A DNA stretch of 8,906 bases from Streptococcus sp. (GTDB lineage: Bacteria; Bacillota; Bacilli; Lactobacillales; Aerococcaceae), in the NCBI GenBank assembly GCA_015264885.1, contig JABZYY010000044.1, forward strand, positions 1-8,906, given 5' to 3'. Below, piece after piece: positions 1-6,527 of the stretch. The notes beneath the pieces were generated by a model. It ran no database searches and was not told where the DNA came from. It worked only from the letters and a program-made list of their open reading frames with translations. The position numbers and the translations under genes are program-made. Within the stretch, counting starts at the first letter, position 1; each line of letters opens with the position of its first letter.

Positions 1-6
1 CAATCC

Positions 7-1785
7 TTACTTAGCAGGTGTGTCACTTGTTAATTCAATTTGGTAGAGCGCTGATTTTTGACTACCTAAGTTAACATCATAGTATTTCACACGTTTGTTA
101 ACTGCTGTAATAGATTCTCCGACTAACGTTGGGAAGATAAATGCTTTATCATGAACGTATTTTTGCCATTCTTTATAGAACTCAATGTTTTTCGCTGAAT
201 CGAATGCATCTGTTGAAGAGATTTTATCCATAATTGCAGTCCCTTCAGAATCCACATAACGTTCAAAGTTGAATTTCGCAGATTCCCCGAATAATCCTGA
301 TGGATTTGGATCATAACCTGTAGACCAACCAGCTGCGAATACATCGATTTCTGGGTCATCCGCTTGAACTTTATCGTAGAATGAGTTCAATTCAATAGTA
401 CGTCCTGTATAAAGTTTTACATCTAACCCGATTTCTTTCCACCAGTTCAAGTATTGTTGAACAAGTGATTCATTGGCTTCATCACGAGTACGTGCTGCAA
501 AGTTGATTTGTAGTTTAGAACCGTCTTTGTTCTCACGAAGTCCGTCACCATCAACGTCTTTATACCCCGCTTCATCTAGCAATTGTTTTGCTTTTTCTGG
601 GTTATAAGTAAAGCCTTCTTGTTCTTTATTATAGATATCTTTAAAGAACGGAATGATAATTGAGTTTGAAGAATGTTGTAATCCGTTATACAAGTTTTGA
701 CCTGCCGCATCGATATCAAGTGCGTATGCCATTGCTTGACGAAGTTTTTCATCCGCCATTTTCGCTTTTGGATCTGTCACGTTTTTACCAGTCTCTTCAT
801 CATATTTTCCTAAGTGGAAACCAATATATTCATAAGCTGACTCTTCAGCACTGAGTAGTGTTACGTTGGTTAAATCTTTGTACGAATCATATTGAGAGTT
901 TGGCATTGTAGCGATATCGTAGTTTCCAGCTTTCATTTCTGAGACGATATTATCTGGAGACACCACTTCCATTACGACTTTATCAACTTTTGCTACACCT
1001 TTATAGTAGTGTTCATTAGGAACTAATGTTACAGATTCTCCTGGAATAATCGATTCAATCTTGAATTGTCCTAAACCAACAAACTTAGTTCCACGAACGT
1101 AATCACTTTTTTCCCATTCTTTTTCAGGAATATCTTTGAAGATATGTTTTGGCATAATGTATGAACAAACTGAACCACCTGCTAATTGCATTGAAGGGCT
1201 CATTTCTTTGAAGTGAATTTTCACAGTATAATCATCCACTTTTTCAAGACCAGAAACGCTATCCGCTTTTCCTTCGTGGTACTCTTCCATACCGACTACA
1301 TTTTTATAATCATCATCGTAACGAACACCTGTATAATCTTTATTCCCGATGGCTTGGTAAGCGAAGATATAGTCATCGATGGTTACCGGTTGTCCGTCAG
1401 ACCATTTATAATCTTTTGAATTTAAAGTAACTGTTGCGGTTTTATTTTCAACGTCAAATTGGATGCTTGCAAGACCTGTATTTGTTAACTTACGATTTTC
1501 ATCGTATTCAAACATACTTTCATCCACCAAACCACCAATCGATGAGTCCGTTGTGTCCTGAGATAACTCATCTGCAAAAATTCCAGAGAAAGGTGAAGCA
1601 GATACGATTGCGTATTTTAAGGTTCCACCTTTAATTGGAGTCCCGTCGTGAGTGACTTCAGAAGCGTATTTCGTTTTCCCGGCATTGCTACTTGTTGAAG
1701 ATGATTGCTCTTTACTACCACATGCTGCTAACGTTAACGCAACCGTTGCAGAAAACAGAATCATTACATTTCTCTTTTTCATCAT
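7..1785 (-). CDS. oppA: Oligopeptide-binding lipoprotein OppA, third tandem copy (SBP family 5)
   Basis: Extracellular substrate-binding lipoprotein of an oligopeptide ABC importer; it captures peptides and hands them to the OppBC channel. The predicted protein has 592 residues, normal for the family. A lipoprotein signal peptide occupies residues 1-21 (basic MMKKR start, hydrophobic core, lipobox LAAC) with lipidated Cys22. Family 5 features include KWSDGQP near 127-133, an EF-hand-like DVDGDG at 410-415 and AVNKRV near 561-566. I chose ATG 1785 (ATG 1782 is the next codon) because GGAGA lies 6 bases upstream and the lipoprotein signal starts there. The in-frame ATG at 1830 would add 15 residues, has no ribosome site and lies only about 11 bases past the predicted transcription start. 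It is closely similar to the product of 1984-3774, so it looks like a tandem duplicate. One extra cysteine (Cys207) is absent from both paralogues. The peptide preference cannot be read from sequence. The stop lies 6 bases from the window edge, so its terminator is not visible. Confidence 0.94.
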   Translation of the reverse strand: MMKKRNVMILFSATVALTLAACGSKEQSSSTSSNAGKTKYASEVTHDGTPIKGGTLKYAIVSASPFSGIFADELSQDTTDSSIGGLVDESMFEYDENRKLTNTGLASIQFDVENKTATVTLNSKDYKWSDGQPVTIDDYIFAYQAIGNKDYTGVRYDDDYKNVVGMEEYHEGKADSVSGLEKVDDYTVKIHFKEMSPSMQLAGGSVCSYIMPKHIFKDIPEKEWEKSDYVRGTKFVGLGQFKIESIIPGESVTLVPNEHYYKGVAKVDKVVMEVVSPDNIVSEMKAGNYDIATMPNSQYDSYKDLTNVTLLSAEESAYEYIGFHLGKYDEETGKNVTDPKAKMADEKLRQAMAYALDIDAAGQNLYNGLQHSSNSIIIPFFKDIYNKEQEGFTYNPEKAKQLLDEAGYKDVDGDGLRENKDGSKLQINFAARTRDEANESLVQQYLNWWKEIGLDVKLYTGRTIELNSFYDKVQADDPEIDVFAAGWSTGYDPNPSGLFGESAKFNFERYVDSEGTAIMDKISSTDAFDSAKNIEFYKEWQKYVHDKAFIFPTLVGESITAVNKRVKYYDVNLGSQKSALYQIELTSDTPAK

Positions 1786-1791
1786 AATCAG

Positions 1792-1796
1792 TCTCC
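1792..1796 (-). promoter_or_regulatory. Ribosome binding site that sets the start of the third oppA
   Basis: GGAGA lies 6 bases before ATG 1785. It favours that start, or ATG 1782 directly after it, over the upstream in-frame ATG at 1830, which has no Shine-Dalgarno sequence. Confidence 0.8.
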
Positions 1797-1847
1797 ATTC
1801 TTTTATTTTAAGGCTTTTGAGTAACTCCATAAATTTATGTTGGGTTT

Positions 1848-1876
1848 ATCATACTCCAACTTTTTAATAATTGCAA
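1848..1876 (-). promoter_or_regulatory. Sigma-A-type promoter of the third oppA
   Basis: On the minus strand, -35 TTGCAA (1876-1871) and -10 TATGAT (1853-1848) are separated by exactly 17 bases. Transcription would start near 1841, giving a leader of about 56 bases before ATG 1785. Nothing in the leader looks strongly structured. Confidence 0.75.
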
Positions 1877-1916
1877 TAGTTTTTCTAATCTTTTTTTAAT
1901 TTTCATCAGTTTTTTC

Positions 1917-1931
1917 TCATTTTTGAAAAGT
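1917..1931 (-). promoter_or_regulatory. Possible CodY box upstream of the third oppA (weak)
   Basis: ACTTTTCAAAAATGA matches the CodY consensus AATTTTCWGAAAATT at 12 of 15 positions. It lies about 40 bases upstream of the -35 element. CodY is known to repress opp genes in related Firmicutes, which makes a site plausible, but in DNA this AT-rich a three-mismatch site can arise by chance. Confidence 0.25.
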
Positions 1932-1940
1932 TTTTTCATA

Positions 1941-1976
1941 ATGAAAACAAGCCTAGGAAAATTCCTAGGCTTGTTT
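1941..1976 (-). terminator. Hairpin terminator after the second oppA
   Basis: A perfect 15-base inverted repeat (arms 1945-1959 and 1962-1976, core CCTAGG) begins 7 bases after the stop at 1984. On the minus strand it is followed by TTTTCATTAT, a short U tract. The stem is strong and the tail modest, so some readthrough into the next oppA is possible. Confidence 0.75.
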
Positions 1977-1983
1977 GATTGCA

Positions 1984-3774
1984 TTATTTAGCTGCTGTGT
2001 CAGAAGTTACTTCTAATTGGTATAATTGTGCTTTTGAATCTTTAGTTGCGATTGAAGTGTCATAGTATTTCACACGTTTGTTAACCGCAGTTACGCTATC
2101 CCCTACTAATGTTGGGATTAAGAACGCTTTGTCTTTAGCGTATGCTTGCCATTCTTTGTAGAATTCTACGTTCTTAGCTTCATCAAATGCCTCTGTAGAA
2201 GCAATTTTCTTGATGATGTTAGTACCTTCTTCGTTTACATAACGAGAGAAGTTGAATTTAGCAGTTTCACCGAATAAGTTCGCTGGGTTTGGATCATAAC
2301 CAACACCCCATCCAGCTGAGAATACATCGATTTCTGGATCATCCGCTTGAACTTTTTCGTAGAAGTTATTCGATTCGATTGTACGACCTGTGTAAAGTTG
2401 TACGTCTAATCCAATTTCTTTCCACCATAATAAGTATTGTTGAACTAATGATTCGTTGGCAGCGTCACGAGTACGTGCAGCAAAGTTGATTTGTAATTTT
2501 GAACCATCTTTGTTTTCACGGATTCCGTCGCCGTCTACGTCTTTATATCCAGCTTCATCTAATAATTGTTTCGCTTTTTCAGGGTTATATGTGAAGCCTT
2601 CTTGTTCAGCATTATATACGTCTTTGAAGAATGGTAAGATGATTGAGTTTGTACCATAGTTTAATCCGTTATATAAGCTTTCACCGGCTGCGTCGATATC
2701 TAATGCATATCCCATTGCTTGACGTAAGTTTACATCAGCCATTTTTGCGTTTGGATCTGTAACGTTTTTACCTTGAGCCTTGTCGTATTTACCTAATTTG
2801 AATGCGATATATTCATAAGAAGGCGCGAATGAGCTTACGTAAGTTACGTTTGTTAAATCTTTAAATGCTTCGTATTGAGCACTTGGCATTGTAGCGATAT
2901 CGTAGTTACCAGCTTTCATTTCTGAAACGATTGCATCTGGTGATACAATTTGCATGACTACTTTATCTAATTTTGGACGACCTTTGTAGAAGTAGTCGTT
3001 CGCTTTCAATGTTACAGATTCCCCTGCAACGACTGATTCAATTGTGAAGGCACCAAGACCTACAACTTTACTTCCACGAACATACTCACTTTGTTCCCAT
3101 TCTTTAACTGGGATATCTTTAAAGATATGTTTTGGCATTGTGTATGCTGGGATTGCACCACCTGCTAATTGCATTGATGGTAACATTTTTTCAAAGTGAA
3201 GTTTCACTGTGTAATCATCCACTTTTTCAACACCAGAGATTGAGTCCGCTTTTCCTTCGTGGAAATCTTTCATCCCTACGATGTTTGTGTAACGGTCGTT
3301 GTAACGAGAACCAGTATAGTCTTTGTTACCGATTGCTTCGATAGCGAAGATATAGTCATCGATTGTGAATGGTTGTCCATCTGACCATTTGTAGTCTTTT
3401 GCATTTAAAGTAATTGTTGCTGTTTTTCCTTCAACGTCTAATTCGATAGATGCTAAACCAGTGTTTGTTAATTTACGGTTTTCATCGTATTCGAACATTG
3501 ATTGGTCAACTTGACTCGCAATTGTTGAGTCAACTGAGTTTGATGCTAATTCATCGATGAAGATTCCACTGAATGGTGAAGCAGCTACAAGTGCGTATTT
3601 TAATGTTCCGCCTTTGATTGGTGTTCCTTCATGTGTCACTTCTGAATTGAATTTTGATTTTGAAGAAGCTTTTGATGCTTCAGATGAAGTGTTGCTGTTA
3701 TTGTTTGCTGAACCACATGCTGCTAATGTTAGCGCTGCTGCGGCTGATAAGAATACTAAACTCTTCTTTTTCAT
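1984..3774 (-). CDS. oppA: Oligopeptide-binding lipoprotein OppA, second tandem copy (SBP family 5)
   Basis: Lipid-anchored peptide receptor of the Opp importer. The protein has 596 residues. The signal peptide is residues 1-19 (MKKK start, alanine-rich core, LAAC) with lipidated Cys20. A Ser/Asn/Lys-rich linker of roughly 22 residues leads to the folded domain. Family features are KWSDGQP at 129-135, a possible calcium loop DVDGDG at 412-417 with further acidic residues at 420 and 423, and AVNKRV at 563-568. I chose ATG 3774 because GGAGG lies 4 bases upstream and the signal peptide begins there. A longer reading frame opens at a TTG at 3804, where a purine-rich AGGAAG abuts the codon with no room for a proper ribosome site. 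It is the close paralogue of the gene at 7-1785 and a more distant relative of 4024-5817. It has its own promoter and terminator, so it can be expressed alone. Confidence 0.95.
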   Translation of the reverse strand: MKKKSLVFLSAAAALTLAACGSANNNSNTSSEASKASSKSKFNSEVTHEGTPIKGGTLKYALVAASPFSGIFIDELASNSVDSTIASQVDQSMFEYDENRKLTNTGLASIELDVEGKTATITLNAKDYKWSDGQPFTIDDYIFAIEAIGNKDYTGSRYNDRYTNIVGMKDFHEGKADSISGVEKVDDYTVKLHFEKMLPSMQLAGGAIPAYTMPKHIFKDIPVKEWEQSEYVRGSKVVGLGAFTIESVVAGESVTLKANDYFYKGRPKLDKVVMQIVSPDAIVSEMKAGNYDIATMPSAQYEAFKDLTNVTYVSSFAPSYEYIAFKLGKYDKAQGKNVTDPNAKMADVNLRQAMGYALDIDAAGESLYNGLNYGTNSIILPFFKDVYNAEQEGFTYNPEKAKQLLDEAGYKDVDGDGIRENKDGSKLQINFAARTRDAANESLVQQYLLWWKEIGLDVQLYTGRTIESNNFYEKVQADDPEIDVFSAGWGVGYDPNPANLFGETAKFNFSRYVNEEGTNIIKKIASTEAFDEAKNVEFYKEWQAYAKDKAFLIPTLVGDSVTAVNKRVKYYDTSIATKDSKAQLYQLEVTSDTAAK

Positions 3775-3778
3775 ATTT

Positions 3779-3783
3779 CCTCC
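3779..3783 (-). promoter_or_regulatory. Ribosome binding site that sets the start of the second oppA
   Basis: GGAGG lies 4 bases before ATG 3774, which rules in this start over the upstream TTG at 3804. Confidence 0.85.
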
Positions 3784-3850
3784 ATTCTCAGACACCCGAT
3801 TCAACTTCCTTTGTATGTTGAATTGTCTGACAAATTAATACTTGATGTTA

Positions 3851-3878
3851 ATTCTAACATAATTTTAATTTTTTGCAA
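3851..3878 (-). promoter_or_regulatory. Sigma-A-type promoter of the second oppA, extended -10
   Basis: -35 TTGCAA (3878-3873) and -10 TAGAAT (3856-3851) are 16 bases apart, with a TG one base before the -10 (3859-3858) forming an extended -10. Transcription would start near 3844, leaving a leader of about 70 bases. Confidence 0.72.
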
Positions 3879-3904
3879 GCAAAATCTCTAAAAATTTTAA
3901 GTTC

Positions 3905-3932
3905 ATTTTAGTTATCTTTTTTATACTGTCTA
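3905..3932 (-). promoter_or_regulatory. Possible second, upstream promoter of the second oppA
   Basis: TAGACA (3932-3927) and TAAAAT (3910-3905) are 16 bases apart. The same two hexamers occur at the acpP promoter with 17-base spacing. It is weaker than the proximal promoter and AT-rich sequence produces such pairs by chance. Confidence 0.3.
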
Positions 3933-3976
3933 TACTTATTGATTTTATCGTATTTTCATCCATTCTATATGGCAAC

Positions 3977-4004
3977 AAAAAAGGCCTCGCAATTGCGAGA
4001 CCTT
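3977..4004 (-). terminator. Rho-independent terminator after the first oppA
   Basis: Ten-base stem (arms 3981-3990 and 3995-4004) around an AATT loop, followed on the minus strand by six T (3982-3977). One pair is G-U on the minus strand but C-A on the plus strand, which fixes the direction. It starts 19 bases after the stop at 4024. Confidence 0.88.
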
Positions 4005-4023
4005 AAGATTGAATAGAATTCAA

Positions 4024-5817
4024 TTATTTATCAGCTACACCAGTTTCAGATAGTAATTCTACTTGTTCCCATCCAGTTTCTTTTCCTTGAGCAATATTTA
4101 CGTGTTTCACACGTTTGTTTACTGCTGTTAATGAGTAAGAGTTGAAACGTGGGATTAGGAATGGATTTTCGAATACGAATTTTTGCCATTCTTTGAATAA
4201 TTCAACACGTTTAGCTGGGTCGAATGAAGCTTCTGAAGCAATTTCACTAATTAATTTAGTGTGTTCATCGCTCACATAGTGTGAGAAGTTGAAACGAGCG
4301 ATTGGTCCATATAATCCATCTGGGTCAGGGTTGTAACCAATTGTGAATCCACCTAACCACATATCGTAGTCATCAGCATATTTCGTTAATTTTTCAGCAT
4401 ATGAGTTAAATTCTAATGCACGGCCGTTTAATAACTCTACGCGTAGACCAACATTTTTCCACCATTCAATGTATTGTTGAATAACAGCATCATCTGTTTG
4501 GCTACCAGTAGGAGCTAATAATGTGATTGTTAATTGTTTGCCGTCTTTGTCTTCTACATAACCGTCACCATCAATATCTTTATAACCAGCGTCTGCTAAG
4601 ATTTTCTTAGCTTCTTCTGGGTTATATGTGAATCCTGGGACTTCTGATTTATCCGCATAGATTTCACCAAAGAATGGTGATAATAATGTATTCGCAGCAA
4701 TACGTAACCCTTCATATGTTTCGTTGGCTACTTGTTCATTATCTAATGCGTACCCGATTGCTTTACGTAAAGCAGGATCACTCATTTTCTTATTAGGTTC
4801 GAATACGTGTTGACCTTTTTCTTTGTCAAAGTGACCCATGTTGAAACCAAGATAAGAAATACTGTTTGTGATGTTACCGATTAATGTGATGTTGGTGAAA
4901 TTTTTATAAGTATCATATTGATCTGCAGGCATTGCAGCAAAGTCATATTTACCAGCTTTCACTTCTTGAACGATTGAGTCTGGAGATACAATATCCGCTT
5001 TTACGCCGTCCACTTTAGGTTCGCCTTTATAGTAGTAAGGGTTTTTCTTAAATGTTACAGATTCACCAGGAACTACTTTATCAACGATGAATGGTCCGTT
5101 ACCTACGACTTTAGTACGAGCAGCATCTGAAGCCACAGCTTGATCATAAGTCATACCTTGGAAGATATGTTTTGGCATGATACTACCCATAATCGCATTT
5201 CCACCTAATTCTAAAGCTGGATATACTTCTTTTAAGTGAATTTTAACAGTTTGGTCATCTACTTTTTCTAGACCTGAGATTTTATCTGCTTTTCCTTCGT
5301 GGAACTCTTCCATACCAACGATATTTGCAGCATTTTCATCGTAACGAACACCGTTGTAGTCTTTATTTCCGATGAATTCATAAGTGAAGATATAGTCATC
5401 AATTGTTAAAGGTTGACCGTCAGACCATTTATAGTCTTTAGAACGGAATTTCAATGTTACAGTTTTGTTATCTCTATCTAAAGTAAATTCCATCATACCG
5501 CCATCTTTTTTGATGCGTTGGTTTTCATCGTATTCGAATAAGTTTGCAAATGCAAAATCTTCTAATGCACCGTCAGAATTGTCTACTGATAGTAATGGTT
5601 GGATTAACCCTTTAAATGGTGATGCAGATACGATTGCATAGTTAATTGTACCGCCTTTGATTGGTGTCCCTTCATTTGTTAGTTCTGTTGGGAATTTACG
5701 TTCTGATGCTTTTGCAGCAGACTCCCCACCCGCGTTATTCGCTTTGTTATTATTACATGCAGCTAAAGTTACTAATGAAGCAGCACCTAATAAACCAGCA
5801 ATTGCTTTTTTGTTCAT
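4024..5817 (-). CDS. oppA: Oligopeptide-binding lipoprotein OppA, first tandem copy, divergent paralogue (SBP family 5)
   Basis: Peptide receptor lipoprotein of the Opp importer. The 597-residue protein has a lipoprotein signal peptide (residues 1-20, MNKK start, LAAC) with lipidated Cys21, then an Asn/Ala-rich linker to about residue 40. KWSDGQP (130-136), MPKHIF (214-219), an acidic loop DIDGDG (414-419) and AVNKRV (565-570) match the other two receptors, but long stretches differ, including the start of the mature domain and residues around 220-240. It is therefore an older paralogue that may bind a different peptide range; that is inference. ATG 5817 is supported by GGAGGG 6 bases upstream. 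It is the first receptor gene downstream of the transporter genes, but acpP and its terminator separate it from them, and it has its own promoter and terminator. Confidence 0.95.
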   Translation of the reverse strand: MNKKAIAGLLGAASLVTLAACNNNKANNAGGESAAKASERKFPTELTNEGTPIKGGTINYAIVSASPFKGLIQPLLSVDNSDGALEDFAFANLFEYDENQRIKKDGGMMEFTLDRDNKTVTLKFRSKDYKWSDGQPLTIDDYIFTYEFIGNKDYNGVRYDENAANIVGMEEFHEGKADKISGLEKVDDQTVKIHLKEVYPALELGGNAIMGSIMPKHIFQGMTYDQAVASDAARTKVVGNGPFIVDKVVPGESVTFKKNPYYYKGEPKVDGVKADIVSPDSIVQEVKAGKYDFAAMPADQYDTYKNFTNITLIGNITNSISYLGFNMGHFDKEKGQHVFEPNKKMSDPALRKAIGYALDNEQVANETYEGLRIAANTLLSPFFGEIYADKSEVPGFTYNPEEAKKILADAGYKDIDGDGYVEDKDGKQLTITLLAPTGSQTDDAVIQQYIEWWKNVGLRVELLNGRALEFNSYAEKLTKYADDYDMWLGGFTIGYNPDPDGLYGPIARFNFSHYVSDEHTKLISEIASEASFDPAKRVELFKEWQKFVFENPFLIPRFNSYSLTAVNKRVKHVNIAQGKETGWEQVELLSETGVADK

Positions 5818-5857
5818 ATGTTTCCCTCCAAATTGGAATGATATTAGAATAACTTAA

Positions 5858-5886
5858 ATAATACTCCCATTCCCACCTTACTGCAA
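5858..5886 (-). promoter_or_regulatory. Sigma-A-type promoter of the first oppA
   Basis: -35 TTGCAG (5886-5881) and -10 TATTAT (5863-5858) with 17-base spacing. Transcription would start near 5851, about 34 bases before ATG 5817. The 7 bases GGAGTAT at the -10 are shared with the promoter of the third oppA. Confidence 0.72.
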
Positions 5887-5907
5887 CCTTTATTTCGTTT
5901 TCTCACC

Positions 5908-5925
5908 ATATTTTTACCAAAATAT
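5908..5925. repeat. Short AT-rich inverted repeat upstream of the first oppA promoter
   Basis: Perfect 7-base arms ATATTTT and AAAATAT around GGTA (minus-strand reading), ending 21 bases before the -35 element. It could be an operator. It is a poor match to the CodY consensus (about 5 mismatches) and may be chance in AT-rich DNA. The rest of the 5926-6062 gap holds nothing I recognise. Confidence 0.35.
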
Positions 5926-6062
5926 CATTTATTCTTAATCATAAAATTCGCTTCATCATCGCGTCTCGAGCACATTACACGACATCTGTCTATAATCAAA
6001 GGACAATCGATTCTTCTTATTTCTTAACATCCCCATCCTATCAACATTTCTAGGAGAACGAC

Positions 6063-6094
6063 AAAAAAAGCCGGAAGTTTTTTACTTCCAGCTT
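6063..6094 (-). terminator. Rho-independent terminator after acpP
   Basis: Eleven-base stem (arms 6084-6094 and 6068-6078) with an AAAAA loop, followed on the minus strand by a run of T (6069-6063, the first two within the stem). One pair is G-U on the minus strand and C-A on the plus strand, so it works for acpP. It begins 10 bases after the stop and separates acpP transcription from the oppA genes. Confidence 0.93.
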
Positions 6095-6104
6095 TCCCAT
6101 TTTC

Positions 6105-6344
6105 TTATTGATGACTTGCAATATAATTAACCGCGTCTCCAATTGTTGTAATATTTTCTGCATCTTCGTCAGAAATTTGAACACCAAATTCGTCTTCTAA
6201 TTCCATAACTAATTCCACAACATCTAGTGAATCTGCTCCTAAGTCTTGTTGGAATGTCATGCCTTCCGTTACTGTTTCTACGTCAACGCTAAAGCGGTTC
6301 GCAATTAGTTGAGCTACTTTATCAAAAACTTCTTGATTTGACAT
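6105..6344 (-). CDS. acpP: Acyl carrier protein
   Basis: Small acidic cytosolic protein that carries growing fatty-acyl chains as thioesters on a phosphopantetheine arm during type II fatty acid synthesis. The 79 residues match the usual length. The attachment site is Ser39 in GADSLD, followed by the acidic recognition helix ([13 protein letters not shown]) and the conserved ISDEDAENI segment. This fits a housekeeping fatty-acid ACP better than a D-alanyl or polyketide carrier. ATG 6344 is preceded by a purine-rich GGGAGAG at 6357-6351. The gene has a promoter, a long leader with hairpins, and a strong terminator. ACP genes usually sit with plsX, fab or rnc genes, so its place between oppF and oppA is unusual. 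It could be the only ACP or a second copy; the window cannot tell. Confidence 0.96.
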   Translation of the reverse strand: MSNQEVFDKVAQLIANRFSVDVETVTEGMTFQQDLGADSLDVVELVMELEDEFGVQISDEDAENITTIGDAVNYIASHQ

Positions 6345-6383
6345 AACTCTCTCTCCCTTCTCATTAAGGTTCTATATTCGGTA

Positions 6384-6447
6384 CTGCACCATTTCGGGCA
6401 GATCCTCTTCTCCGCAACCATGTGCGGGCTATCCTCTAAATGGATAG
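6384..6447 (-). ncRNA. Structured 5' leader of acpP: three consecutive hairpins (candidate cis-regulatory RNA)
   Basis: Three hairpins follow one another on the minus strand: CTATCC/GGATAG (6447-6442 with 6434-6429), CCGCA/TGCGG (6427-6423 with 6416-6412), and CTGCCC with GG-bulge-GCAG (6401-6396 with 6390-6384). The first begins almost at the predicted transcript start. A weak CCTT/AAGG pairing (6368-6365 with 6358-6355) could cover part of the ribosome site. No terminator-like U tract follows, so control would more likely be of translation or mRNA stability. I do not match it to a known riboswitch; structure was judged by eye. Confidence 0.4.
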
Positions 6448-6454
6448 TACTGTT

Positions 6455-6483
6455 ATTTTACAGAATTCTTGTGAAAATGTCTA
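6455..6483 (-). promoter_or_regulatory. Sigma-A-type promoter of acpP
   Basis: -35 TAGACA (6483-6478) and -10 TAAAAT (6460-6455) with 17-base spacing. Transcription would start near 6448, leaving a leader of about 104 bases before ATG 6344. No FabT-like palindrome was seen nearby. Confidence 0.65.
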
Positions 6484-6527
6484 TACCTTCAATAAAAAGT
6501 ACGATTTTCTTAGCGATTTCTTATTAC

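Noticed and set aside
1786..1830. N-terminal extension of the third oppA to ATG 1830
   Set aside because: It would place 15 residues before the lipoprotein signal, has no ribosome site and starts only about 11 bases after the predicted transcription start.
3557..3838. 93-codon plus-strand frame over the start of the second oppA
   Set aside because: Its composition mirrors the complement of the lipoprotein signal region; there is no promoter or family match.
5657..5857. Plus-strand small frames opposite the start of the first oppA
   Set aside because: They lie opposite the signal peptide codons in two frames, and neither has support.
5991..5996. TATAAT on the plus strand in the gap between acpP and oppA
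   Set aside because: No acceptable -35 at 16-18 bases upstream and no plus-strand gene follows.
6379..6391. TGGTGCAGTACCG in the acpP leader, resembling the T-box core GGTGGTACCGCG
   Set aside because: The conserved core is interrupted, the leader is too short for a specifier domain, no terminator follows, and acpP is not a usual T-box target.
6491..6523. Weak AT-rich pairing after oppF as a terminator
   Set aside because: Only about 7 pairs including a G-U, no GC core; not convincing as a Rho-independent terminator.
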